Positions 8,707 to 17,375 of a stretch of DNA of 64,000 bases are shown here, piece by piece. Source of the DNA: Nocardia cyriacigeorgica (GTDB lineage: Bacteria > Actinomycetota > Actinomycetes > Mycobacteriales > Mycobacteriaceae); contig NZ_JAAGVC010000011.1 of the NCBI RefSeq assembly GCF_010858045.1, positions 86,909 through 150,908 of the forward strand, read 5' to 3'. The notes beneath the pieces were generated by a model. The model searched no databases, was not told the origin of the DNA, and saw only the letters and a list, made by a program, of their open reading frames with translations. The stretch's first letter is position 1. Every line of letters begins with the position of its first letter. Made by a program: the position numbers and the translations under genes.

Positions 8707-11700
8707 GTGATGCTCCAGCCGCAGATCGACACCGATGGTTCGGTCCAGGAGCTCGATCCGCTGCTACGTTCGACCCTCGCCCCACCTGCGCGAACGCTGG
8801 TCGACATCCTCGCCGAGACGGCACGTGCCCATCCGGACGCCCCCGCCATCGACGACGGCGATACCGCCCTCACCTACACCGAGCTCCTCGCCGAGATCGC
8901 CGCGACGGTCGAGCGCCTCGGCGCGGCGGGGGTGCGGCGCGGCGACCGCGTCGGGGTGCGGATGCCGTCCGGCACCCGTGAGCTCTACGTCACGATTCTC
9001 GCGGTACTGCACGCGGGCGCGGCCTACGTACCCGTGGACGCCGACGATCCCGACGAACGCGCCCGCCTGGTCTTCGGCGAGGCGCGGGTCACCGCGATCG
9101 TCACCGCCGCCGGGATCGAAGCGACCGAGCACGCCAGCACGGCAAACAATGGGCAACCCGACGGGCCGCAGCCGCCCTCCCCCGCCGACGACGCCTGGAT
9201 CATCTTCACCTCCGGCTCCACCGGCACGCCGAAAGGTGTTGCGGTAACCCATCGCAACGCCGCCGCCCTGGTCGACGCCGAGGCCCGGTTGTTCCTCCGC
9301 GACGCCCCGATCGGCCCCGGCGACCGGGTGCTGGCCGGACTGTCGGTGGCCTTCGACGCCTCCTGTGAGGAGATGTGGCTGGCCTGGCGGCACGGCGGCT
9401 GTCTGGTCCCCGCACCGCGCGCGCTGGTGCGCACCGGCGCCGATCTCGGTCCGTGGCTGGTGCGGCACGAGATCAGCGTCGTCTCCACCGTGCCGACGCT
9501 GGCGGCGACCTGGCCCGCCGAAGCGCTGGAACCGGTGCGGCTGCTCATCTTCGGCGGCGAGGCCGTGCCGCCGGAGCTGGCCGAACGACTGGCGGGCGAC
9601 CCGGAATCCGAACGCGAGGTGTGGAACACCTACGGCCCCACCGAAACCACCGTCGTCGCGTGCGCGGCGCTGCTGGACGGGAACTGGCCGGTGCGCATCG
9701 GTTTGCCGTTGGACGGCTGGGATCTGGCCGTCGTCGACGCCGCCGGTAATCCGGTGGGCGAGGGCGAATCCGGCGAACTGGTGATCGGCGGCGTCGGCCT
9801 GGCCCGCTATCTGGATCCGGCCAAGGACGCCGAGAAGTACGCGCCGCTGGCCTCCCTCGGCTGGGAACGCGCCTATCGCAGCGGCGATCTGGTGCGCAAC
9901 GACAAGGCCGGACTGGTCTTCATCGGCCGCGCCGACGATCAGGTGAAGGTGGGCGGGCGCCGCATCGAACTCGGCGAACTCGACAACGCCCTACAGCATC
10001 TGCCCGGGGTGAGCGGTGCGGCCGCCGCCGTCCGCACCACCGCCGCAGGCAATCAGATCCTGGTCGGCTACCTCACCGGTACCCCACCCGATTACGACAT
10101 CAAGGCCGCCCGCGCGCTGCTCGCCGAGCAACTGCCCGCCCCGCTGGTGCCGCGGCTGGTGGTGGTGCCGGAACTACCCACCCGCACCTCGGGCAAAGTC
10201 GACCGCGACGCCCTGCCCTGGCCGGTGGGCGGCAGCGACGAGACCGTCGACCACGGGCTCACCGGCACCGCCGCCTGGGTGGCCGAGCTGTGGAGTTCGA
10301 TCCTCGGCGCCGAGATCACCGGCGCGGACGCTGATTTCTTCGATCTCGGCGGCGGCTCGCTCTCGGCGGCACAGCTGGTGACCGCACTGCGGCAACGGTA
10401 TCCGCGCATCGCGGTCGCCGACCTGTACGACCATCCGCGGCTGGGCGCGCTGGCCGAACTCCTCGACGAGACCGCGCCGTCGGCCGCCGTCGTCGAACGG
10501 ACCGTCCGCCCGACGCCGCTGTCCGCACAGTGCGCCCAAGTCCTCGCCACCCTTCCGTTGACCACGCTCACCGGCCTGCAATGGCTCACCTGGTTGGCCA
10601 TCGCGGGCAATATCGCGAGCTGGGCGGGCGCGCTGCCCTGGCTGCCGCAGCTGTCGTGGTGGTGGACGCTGCTGCTGTTCGTCGTCTTCATCACCCCGCT
10701 GGGCCGGATGAGCATCTGTGTCGCAGGCGCCCGGCTGCTGTTGCGCGGGGTCGCACCCGGCAGCTATCCGCGCGGTGGTTCGGTGCATCTGCGGCTGTGG
10801 GCGGCGGTGCGGCTCTCGGAGGCCAGTGGTGCCGAGAACCTGTCCGGCGCACCGTGGATGGTGCCGTTCGCGCGGGCATTGGGCGCGAAGATCGGCAAGG
10901 GCGTCGACCTGCACACGCTGCCGCCGGTGACCGGCATGCTCGAACTCGGCGACGGGTGCAGCGTCGAGCCCGAAGTGGACCTGTCCGGTTACTGGATCGA
11001 CGGCGACGTCGTGCATATCGGGCCCATCGTGGTCGGCCGCGGCGCGGTGATCGGCGCGCGCTCGATCCTGCTGCCCGGCACCAAGATCGGCCGTGACGCC
11101 GAGATCGCGGCCGGTTCGGCGGTGTCCGGGAAGGTCAAGCCGGATCAGGAGTGGGCGGGCTCGCCCGCGGTGAAGGTCGGCAAGGCCAGGCACCGCTGGC
11201 CCGCCGAGACGCCGAAACGCGCGATTCACTGGGTGCTCGCGTTCGCCATCAGCTCGATGGGCCTGGCCGCGATGCCCATTCTCGGGCTGGCCGCCGGTGG
11301 CGCGCTGATCGTCTGGTGGATCCGCGACACCACCACCATCGCGGGCGCACTCGGACGTGGCCTGCTCATGCTGCCGGTGGCCACCCTGGTGAGCCTGCTC
11401 GTCTACGCCGTGGCCACGGTGCTCGCGGTGCGGGTGCTCAGCCTCGGCCTCACCGAGGGCTACCACCCGGTTCGCAGCCGCGTCGGCTGGCAGGTGTGGG
11501 CCACCGAACGGCTGCTCGACGGCGCCCGCAACTTCCTGTTCCCGCTCTACGCCAGCCTGCTCACCCCCATCTGGTTGCGGCTGCTCGGCGCCAAGATCGG
11601 TAAGCGGGTGGAAGCTTCGACGGTATTGCTGCTGCCGAAGTTCACCACCGTCGCCGATGGCGCGTTCCTGGCCGACGACACCATGATCGCCAGTTACGAA

Positions 11701-12636
11701 CTCGGCGGCGGCTGGCTGCGCATCGGCGAGGCGAAGGTCGGCAAACGCGCCTTCCTCGGCAACTCCGGAATGACCGCGCCCGGGCGCCGGGTGCCGAAGA
11801 ACGGGCTGGTCGCCGTGCTCTCGGCCGCCCCGAGCAAGGCCAAGGCGGGCTCGTCCTGGCTCGGCAGCCCGCCCGTGCGGCTGCGCCGCGCCGCCGAAAC
11901 CGCCGATACCGAGCGCACCTTCGATCCGCCGCTGCGGCTGCGAGTCTTCCGCGGCGTGGTGGAAACCTGCCGCCTGCTGCCGGTGCTCGTCACCTTCGCG
12001 ATCGGCGTCGGCGTGCTGTTCACGCTGGCCTGGCTGGCGCAGAACATCGGCTACCCGGGCGCCGCGCTGCTCTCGGGTGTGGTGCTCATGGTCGCGGGCG
12101 CGCTGGCCTGCGCCAGCGCGATCACCGCCAAATGGCTGCTGATCGGCCGGATCCGCGCCGAAGAACATCCGCTGTGGAGTTCGTTCGTATGGCGTAACGA
12201 GGTGTCCGACAGCTTCGTGGAAACGGTGGCGGCACCGTGGTTCGCGCGCGCCGCGACGGGTACTCCGGTGCTGAATCTGTGGCTGCGTGGTCTGGGTGCC
12301 CGTATCGGTCGCGGTGTGTGGTGCGAGTCCTATTGGCTACCGGAGGCGGATTTGGTGACCCTCGGCGACGGCGCGACCGTGGAACGCGGTTGTGTGGTGC
12401 AGACCCATCTGTTCCACGATCGGATCATGTCGATGGACACCGTCACCCTCGGACCGGGCGCCACCCTCGGCCCGCACTGCGTCGCCCTGCCCGCCGCGAC
12501 CATCGGCGCGGGCGCGACCATCGGCCCGGCCTCGCTGGTCATGCGCGGCGACACGGTGCCGCCGTCGACGCGGTGGTGGGGCAATCCGATCGCGCCATGG
12601 GCTGCGGCCGCCGATCCAGGGGCCGCCGGCCGATGA
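8707..12636 (+). CDS. Pls/PosA-type single-module NRPS; predicted homopoly-amino acid (possibly lysine) synthetase
   Basis: The architecture is that of epsilon-poly-L-lysine synthetase: an adenylation domain (about residues 30-510; SGSTGTPKG near 170, YGPTET, and the A10 lysine in SGKVDRDAL near 496), a carrier domain with phosphopantetheine serine in DLGGGSLSA near 550, then three rounds of membrane segments followed by a left-handed beta-helix acyltransferase-like domain (beta-helices near 770-830, 960-1050, 1195-1290). The 1309-aa length equals that of known Pls enzymes, and there is no condensation or thioesterase domain. Pocket residues read by hand are D-A-E-S-I-G-T-V plus K, one change from the lysine code of bacitracin synthetase. 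GTG 8707 is chosen for GAGGAAGG at 8689-8696; ATG 8710 is the alternative. The stop overlaps the M1 peptidase start. Confidence 0.88.
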   Translation: MMLQPQIDTDGSVQELDPLLRSTLAPPARTLVDILAETARAHPDAPAIDDGDTALTYTELLAEIAATVERLGAAGVRRGDRVGVRMPSGTRELYVTILAVLHAGAAYVPVDADDPDERARLVFGEARVTAIVTAAGIEATEHASTANNGQPDGPQPPSPADDAWIIFTSGSTGTPKGVAVTHRNAAALVDAEARLFLRDAPIGPGDRVLAGLSVAFDASCEEMWLAWRHGGCLVPAPRALVRTGADLGPWLVRHEISVVSTVPTLAATWPAEALEPVRLLIFGGEAVPPELAERLAGDPESEREVWNTYGPTETTVVACAALLDGNWPVRIGLPLDGWDLAVVDAAGNPVGEGESGELVIGGVGLARYLDPAKDAEKYAPLASLGWERAYRSGDLVRNDKAGLVFIGRADDQVKVGGRRIELGELDNALQHLPGVSGAAAAVRTTAAGNQILVGYLTGTPPDYDIKAARALLAEQLPAPLVPRLVVVPELPTRTSGKVDRDALPWPVGGSDETVDHGLTGTAAWVAELWSSILGAEITGADADFFDLGGGSLSAAQLVTALRQRYPRIAVADLYDHPRLGALAELLDETAPSAAVVERTVRPTPLSAQCAQVLATLPLTTLTGLQWLTWLAIAGNIASWAGALPWLPQLSWWWTLLLFVVFITPLGRMSICVAGARLLLRGVAPGSYPRGGSVHLRLWAAVRLSEASGAENLSGAPWMVPFARALGAKIGKGVDLHTLPPVTGMLELGDGCSVEPEVDLSGYWIDGDVVHIGPIVVGRGAVIGARSILLPGTKIGRDAEIAAGSAVSGKVKPDQEWAGSPAVKVGKARHRWPAETPKRAIHWVLAFAISSMGLAAMPILGLAAGGALIVWWIRDTTTIAGALGRGLLMLPVATLVSLLVYAVATVLAVRVLSLGLTEGYHPVRSRVGWQVWATERLLDGARNFLFPLYASLLTPIWLRLLGAKIGKRVEASTVLLLPKFTTVADGAFLADDTMIASYELGGGWLRIGEAKVGKRAFLGNSGMTAPGRRVPKNGLVAVLSAAPSKAKAGSSWLGSPPVRLRRAAETADTERTFDPPLRLRVFRGVVETCRLLPVLVTFAIGVGVLFTLAWLAQNIGYPGAALLSGVVLMVAGALACASAITAKWLLIGRIRAEEHPLWSSFVWRNEVSDSFVETVAAPWFARAATGTPVLNLWLRGLGARIGRGVWCESYWLPEADLVTLGDGATVERGCVVQTHLFHDRIMSMDTVTLGPGATLGPHCVALPAATIGAGATIGPASLVMRGDTVPPSTRWWGNPIAPWAAAADPGAAGR

Positions 12637-13982
12637 GAGGCAAGTTCTACGACGCCCCCATCGACGAGTACCTGCCGCAGAACGGAAACCGGGGCTATCG
12701 GGTCTCACGGTACGAACTCGACCTCACCTACAAGGTCGCCAGCAACCGGCTCGCCGGCCGTGCCGACATCACCGCGGTCACCACCGAGGTCCGCCCGCGC
12801 TTCGCTCTCGACCTGTCGCAATCGCTGTCGGTGTCGAAGGTCCTGGTCAACGGCAGCAAGGTCGCGAAGTACACCCATCAGCACGGCAAACTCGTCATCA
12901 CCCCGCAGCAGCGGATCCCGGCCGGTGGGCTCCTCGCGGTCACGGTGCAGTACGCGGGCACCCCGCGCCCGGTGCGCGGCCCGTGGGGTGAGGTGGGCTG
13001 GGAGGAACTCACCGACGGGGCCTTGGTCGCCAGCCAGCCCAATGGCGCAGCGTCCTGGTTCCCCTGCGACGATCATCCGAGTTCCAAGGCCAGCTACCGC
13101 ATTTCGATCACCACCGACACCCCCTACCACGCCCTCGCCAATGGCACCCTGCTGCGCAAGCAGACCAAGGCCAGCCAGACCACCTGGGTTTACGAGCAGT
13201 CCGAACCGATGTCGAGCTATCTGGCGACCATCCAGATCGGCCAGTACCGCAAACACCGGATCGGCCCCGCGCACGGACCGGTCCCCATGCACGCCCTGGT
13301 ACCCGCCCGCCTGCGCGCGAACTTCGACCACGATTTCGCCCGGCAGCCGCAGATGCTCGCGGTGTTCATCGACAAGTTCGGGCCGTATCCGTTCGAGGCG
13401 TACACGGTGGTCGTCACCGATGACGAGCTGGAGATCCCGATCGAGGCCCAGGGCATCTCGATCTTCGGCGCCAACCACTGCGACGGCCGCCGTGGCGCGG
13501 AACGACTCGTCGCGCACGAACTCGCCCACCAGTGGTTCGGCAACAGCCTCACCATCCGGCAGTGGCGCGATATCTGGCTGCACGAGGGCTTCGCCTGCTA
13601 CGCGGAATGGATCTGGTCCGAGGCCTCCGGCGGGCCGAGCGCCGACCAGCAGGCCAGGGCGGCGCGGCACAATCTGGCGCGGCAACCGCAGGACATCGTC
13701 GTCGGCGATCCTGGGCCCGCGCACATGTTCGACGACCGGGTCTACAAGCGTGGGGCGCTGTGCCTGCATTCGCTGCGGCTCGAGCTCGGCGATACCGCGT
13801 TCTTCGACATGCTGCGGGAATGGACCTCGCGCTATCGGCACGCCTCGGTGACCACCGAGGAGTTCACCGATCTGGCGGGGCACTACAGCTTGGTGCCGCT
13901 GCGCCCACTGTGGGACAGCTGGCTGCTGGCCGAGGCATTGCCACAGCTACCGCCCTCGGGTGGGCTGTCGACCGGCGCCTGA
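12633..13982 (+). CDS. M1-family zinc metallopeptidase coupled to the Pls-like NRPS
   Basis: A 449-aa gluzincin. HELAH in RLVAHELAHQWFGN is followed exactly 18 residues later by the third ligand glutamate in WLHEGFACYAEW, completing HExxH-x18-E. The substrate-edge motif that is GAMEN in classical aminopeptidases reads IEAQGISIFG here. It has the N-terminal saddle and the catalytic domain but lacks the large C-terminal domain of PepN. There is no signal peptide. The ATG at 12633 overlaps the NRPS TGA (ATGA), so the two proteins are made together. Zinc aminopeptidases are known to degrade poly-lysine in producer streptomycetes; a similar polymer-trimming or protective role is inferred here. Confidence 0.88.
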   Translation: MRGKFYDAPIDEYLPQNGNRGYRVSRYELDLTYKVASNRLAGRADITAVTTEVRPRFALDLSQSLSVSKVLVNGSKVAKYTHQHGKLVITPQQRIPAGGLLAVTVQYAGTPRPVRGPWGEVGWEELTDGALVASQPNGAASWFPCDDHPSSKASYRISITTDTPYHALANGTLLRKQTKASQTTWVYEQSEPMSSYLATIQIGQYRKHRIGPAHGPVPMHALVPARLRANFDHDFARQPQMLAVFIDKFGPYPFEAYTVVVTDDELEIPIEAQGISIFGANHCDGRRGAERLVAHELAHQWFGNSLTIRQWRDIWLHEGFACYAEWIWSEASGGPSADQQARAARHNLARQPQDIVVGDPGPAHMFDDRVYKRGALCLHSLRLELGDTAFFDMLREWTSRYRHASVTTEEFTDLAGHYSLVPLRPLWDSWLLAEALPQLPPSGGLSTGA

Positions 13983-13989
13983 GCGTTGC

Positions 13990-14178
13990 TCAGAAGACCA
14001 GATAGCGGGTGGCGAGTTCCTCGACAAGCGGATCGTCCTCGGCCACGCTGTCGAGGGCGTCGAGGTCGGTCTCCACCGAGATCAGCCGGGGATCGTCCTG
14101 CTCGGAGTCCGAAGGTCCGTCCTCGACGAGCTGACGCAGCAGCTTGGCACGTACCCGTGCCTTGAGTGAATCGATCAT
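13990..14178 (-). CDS. Small acidic protein of unknown function
   Basis: 62 aa, starting MIDSLKARVRAKLLRQLVED, with an amphipathic basic N-terminal helix and an acidic remainder. It ends 8 bp from the convergent M1 peptidase. An AGGACAC sequence upstream of the ATG is a possible ribosome site. Low-complexity composition, absence of a recognisable domain and short length leave it a plausible but unproven gene; the start codon, ribosome site and C-bias at third positions favour it. Confidence 0.5.
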   Translation of the reverse strand: MIDSLKARVRAKLLRQLVEDGPSDSEQDDPRLISVETDLDALDSVAEDDPLVEELATRYLVF

Positions 14179-14254
14179 GCGCTGTGTCCTTTCCGGCCGC
14201 TGCCCTATCTCCAGCTTGCCCCGTTTCGCCGGGGAGCGGGGGCGTTCGGGCTGC

Positions 14255-14698
14255 TCAGACCGGCGTCAACCAGCTACCCCACGGCGTATTGCGTAGCACT
14301 GTGTACACCGCGAGGAAGCCGAAGATCGACCACATGGTGAGGGCATTGATGCCGAAGTGCCGCATGGGTTTACCGCGCCACGCCCGGATCGCCCAGTCGC
14401 CCACCCATACCGCGAACAGCATCAGCAGCGGCAACGCGATGAGGTTGCTGTGCAGCGAATCGAGCACCTGCCCCTCGGTGAGGTTGTGTACTGCCCGCAT
14501 ACCACCACATCCCGGGCAGTACACCCCCGTCAGCGCATACACCGGGCAGATCCCCCACGATCCCTCCACATGCGGATCCCGCAGATGCACAGCCAGCACC
14601 GCGAGCACCCCGGCCCCGGCCACCGCCGCCGGCACCGCCAGGGCGCGCCACCTGGTCTGCGGCCGCCGGGCCACCGGTTCCGACTGCGTGATGTCCAC
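14255..14698 (-). CDS. DUF2752 family membrane protein
   Basis: 147 aa with three hydrophobic segments (about residues 17-40, 83-105 and 112-135). The signature is YALTGVYCPGCGGMRAVHNL, the CPGCGGxR motif that defines DUF2752; function unknown. The GTG at 14698 was chosen because the protein aligns from there; extending further upstream enters the VOC pseudogene in another frame. It lies between the 62-aa gene and the VOC remnant, all on the minus strand. Confidence 0.83.
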   Translation of the reverse strand: MDITQSEPVARRPQTRWRALAVPAAVAGAGVLAVLAVHLRDPHVEGSWGICPVYALTGVYCPGCGGMRAVHNLTEGQVLDSLHSNLIALPLLMLFAVWVGDWAIRAWRGKPMRHFGINALTMWSIFGFLAVYTVLRNTPWGSWLTPV

Positions 14699-14732
14699 GA
14701 ATCTCACCGTAGCCGGGGCCGACGTGCCGCCG

Positions 14733-15006
14733 CTATCGAGACTGCGGCTGCGCGAATCGCAGCGAGTTGCCCGCGGGATCGACCAGGTCGAAGCCCGGCC
14801 CGCCGGGGCCGTCGTGCGGACATCCCGGGTCGGCGTACCGGTACTCCTTGGCCGCCAGCTCGGCATGCCAGGCGTGAATATCATCCACAGCCATCCACAA
14901 CACGCTGCCGGGAGTGCCGTCACCGTGGTGCTCGCTAGGTCTTCGCCACATCGAACATGCGCAGCACGGGTATCGGCGGTGCCAGGCCGATCGGATCGGT
15001 CGCCAT
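14733..15006 (-). pseudogene. Glyoxalase/bleomycin-resistance (VOC) gene with an internal deletion
   Basis: An N-terminal piece begins at ATG 15006 (MATDPIGLAPPIPVLRMFDV) and stops after FDVAKT at TAG 14935-14937. The rest continues in another frame as SEHHGDGTPG, WMAVDDIHAWHAELAAKEYR and DLVDPAGNSLRF, ending at 14733. In intact glyoxalase-superfamily proteins about 35-45 residues separate VAK from LHLSEHHGD, so a deletion of that stretch with loss of frame explains the sequence. The two parts together are otherwise family-like, implying recent inactivation. Confidence 0.72.
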
Positions 15007-15181
15007 CGCCCCATGATCGCACCGGGCACCGACACCGTTCGGTTCGGTAACGACACGCACACATCAGCAAACAGGAGGCATATTTCGGCCCCATTTCGGG
15101 CATTTTCCCGGTAACGGCATTACACACCGGACCGACACCCGGTGTAGCGGACCGTCGCGGTAAGAGTTTCCGGCAAGCGGC

Positions 15182-15226
15182 GCTTGCACTTGCAAGCACC
15201 CCAGCTTGCATTTACCGTGACGGTAG
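15182..15226. promoter_or_regulatory. Two palindromes upstream of the alpha/beta hydrolase
   Basis: GCTTGCACTTGCAAGC (15182-15197) is a perfect palindrome with a 2-nt centre and is followed by a repeated GCTTGCA half (15204-15210). TACCGTGACGGTA (15213-15225) is a second perfect palindrome with a 1-nt centre. Both lie 20-60 bp before the ATG, where TetR-type repressors commonly bind. No regulator gene is adjacent. Confidence 0.5.
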
Positions 15227-15244
15227 ACACAAAGGAGTGCTCTG

Positions 15245-16297
15245 ATGCTGGTGAAGTCGATGAAGACGCTGGCGCAGGTCCGCCACGGCGCCCTGACCGC
15301 CCCCTTTCGCGCCGGACTGCGGTCGCGCACATTCCAGACGGCGTCGCTCAACGCGCCCACCGCACCGCACGAGGTCATCCCGGTAACCACCATCGACGGC
15401 GCGCGCCTGCGGGTGCACGCCTACGGCCCGGCCGACGGCGATCCGATCGTGCTGGTCCACGGCTGGAGTTGCAGCATCGAGTACTGGAACCCGCAGATCA
15501 ACGCCTTCGCCGATACGCACCGGGTCATTTGCTACGACCAGCGCGGCCACGGCGAAAGCCAAGCCGGAACGCTGTTCCCCAGCGCCGACACCATGGCCGA
15601 CGATCTCGCCGCCGTCCTCGACGCCACCCTGCGCCCCGGGCAGCGCGCGGTACTCGTCGGCCACAGCATGGGCGGTATCACCCTGCAAGCATGGGCCGCC
15701 CGGCACCCCGACCAGGTCCGCCGCCGCGCAAAGGCCGCCGTCCTGGTGAACACCACCTCGGGCAATATCCGCTACGACACCGACCTGTTGCCGCTGCTCA
15801 ACAAGCCGCTGATGGTCGCCGAACGTCCGATCACGGTCTTCGGGGCCGGTGTTCGGATGCCCATCATCTTCGCCGAGACGCTGCTCACCGCGCCGGTCCC
15901 GTTCCCCGGCGGATGGGCGGCCCGCGCCGTGCTCAAGTCCCGCATCATGTCACCGACCGCCACCCCCGACCAGGTCGAATTCGCTCTCGGTATCGTCCGC
16001 TCCTGCCGCCCGCTCGCCCGTGGCAGGCACGCGGCCGCCCTCGCCGACCTCGAACTCGGTGACGCCGCCAGCAACCTCGCCGTCCCGACGACGGTGATCG
16101 CGGGCGAGCACGACCGCCTGCTGCCGGAACGGATGTCGCGCATCATCGCCGACGCCCTCGACCGTGCCGGCCACCTCGCCGACTACCACGTCTGGCCCAC
16201 CGGACACCTCACCAATATCGAAGCGGCCGACCGGTTCAACGCAGAACTGGCTCGGATCATCCGCCGCACCGGCCTGCGCGCGGCAGCCGCGGGCTGA
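15245..16297 (+). CDS. Alpha/beta-fold hydrolase
   Basis: 350 aa. The oxyanion motif VLVHGWSCSIEYW, the nucleophile elbow VGHSMGGITLQ (serine) near residue 142, an acid in IAGEHDRLLPER and a histidine in WPTGHLTNIE complete a Ser-Asp/Glu-His triad. The first 45 residues are a basic amphipathic region without a clean signal peptide. AAAGGAG (15231-15237) precedes the ATG. Similar proteins are annotated as lipases, esterases or epoxide-like hydrolases; the serine nucleophile argues against an epoxide hydrolase. Two palindromes upstream suggest repressor control. Confidence 0.87.
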   Translation: MLVKSMKTLAQVRHGALTAPFRAGLRSRTFQTASLNAPTAPHEVIPVTTIDGARLRVHAYGPADGDPIVLVHGWSCSIEYWNPQINAFADTHRVICYDQRGHGESQAGTLFPSADTMADDLAAVLDATLRPGQRAVLVGHSMGGITLQAWAARHPDQVRRRAKAAVLVNTTSGNIRYDTDLLPLLNKPLMVAERPITVFGAGVRMPIIFAETLLTAPVPFPGGWAARAVLKSRIMSPTATPDQVEFALGIVRSCRPLARGRHAAALADLELGDAASNLAVPTTVIAGEHDRLLPERMSRIIADALDRAGHLADYHVWPTGHLTNIEAADRFNAELARIIRRTGLRAAAAG

Positions 16298-16454
16298 GCG
16301 GAGGTTCACCGAGATCCGGTCAACGGTGCCCGGTCTCGGTGAGCTCTGGGTTCCTCCGGCGCCGGCATGTACCGGCGCGGAATCCGCTCGGAATATCGGT
16401 GCGGTGCCTCTGTTGCACTCGGAGACCACGGAACCGATATCGAGAGGATGCTTC

Positions 16455-17375
16455 ATGCGCGCCGCAACCTACGACCGGTACAGCTCCGATGTCGCCGACA
16501 TTCGGGTGCAAGAGCTGCCGAAACCGAAGGTTTTTCCGGGAACGGCGCTGGTCGAGGTGCGAGCCGCGGGGGTGAATCCGGTCGATTGGAAGTTGATGAC
16601 CGGCGGGCTCGACGGGTTGATCGACGCGATCTTCCCCGTCGTCCCGGGCTGGGATGTGGCCGGCGTCGTCGTCGAAACCGGCCCTGACACGCCGGAATTC
16701 GCCGTCGGCGACGAAGTGCTCGGTTACGCACGCAAGGACACGCTGCACGCGGGTACCTTCGCCGAACTGGTGGCCGTGCCCGCCCCCACCCTTGCCCGCA
16801 AGCCTGCGGAACTGTCCTGGGAGCAGGCCGGCGCGCTGCCACTGGCCGGCGGCACCGCACTGCGCACCCTCGACATCCTCCGGGTCGGCGCGGACGACAC
16901 CGTCCTCATCCATGCCGCGGCCGGTGGTGTCGGCAGCCTCGGCGTGCAGATCGCCACGGCGCGCGGCGCGCGGGTGATCGGCACCGCCTCCGAACGCAAC
17001 CACGATTTCCTGCGCGAACTCGGCGCCGAACCGGTGAGCTACGGCGACGGCCTCGCCGACCGGGTGCGCGAACTCGCACCCGACGGGGTGGACGCGGTCG
17101 CCGATTTCGTCGGCGGCCAACTCGACGTCACCACCCAGGTGCTCGCCACGAACGGCCGCCACGCCTCCATCGCCGATCCCGAGGTGGAAGCGCACGGCGG
17201 ACACGTGGTGTGGGTACGCCCGGACGGCACCCAGACCCAGCGCCTCGCCGACCTCGCCGCAGCGGGTTCGCTCACCGTGCCGATCGCCCGCACCTACTCG
17301 CTCGACGAAGTACCGCAGGCGTTCACCGCGAGCCGAGAGGGACACGTCCGCGGCAAGATCGTCATCGTGCCCTGA
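16455..17375 (+). CDS. NADP-dependent MDR oxidoreductase (quinone reductase-like)
   Basis: 306 aa. A GroES-like N-terminal domain (AGVNPVDWKLMTGG, PGWDVAGVVVETG) is followed by a nucleotide-binding domain with AAAGGVGSLGVQIA near residue 155, the pattern of zinc-independent quinone oxidoreductases. The catalytic zinc cysteine is absent. It probably reduces quinones or activated double bonds with NADPH. GAGAGGA (16442-16448) serves the ATG at 16455. It converges on arsR across a degenerate repeat tract. Confidence 0.88.
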   Translation: MRAATYDRYSSDVADIRVQELPKPKVFPGTALVEVRAAGVNPVDWKLMTGGLDGLIDAIFPVVPGWDVAGVVVETGPDTPEFAVGDEVLGYARKDTLHAGTFAELVAVPAPTLARKPAELSWEQAGALPLAGGTALRTLDILRVGADDTVLIHAAAGGVGSLGVQIATARGARVIGTASERNHDFLRELGAEPVSYGDGLADRVRELAPDGVDAVADFVGGQLDVTTQVLATNGRHASIADPEVEAHGGHVVWVRPDGTQTQRLADLAAAGSLTVPIARTYSLDEVPQAFTASREGHVRGKIVIVP

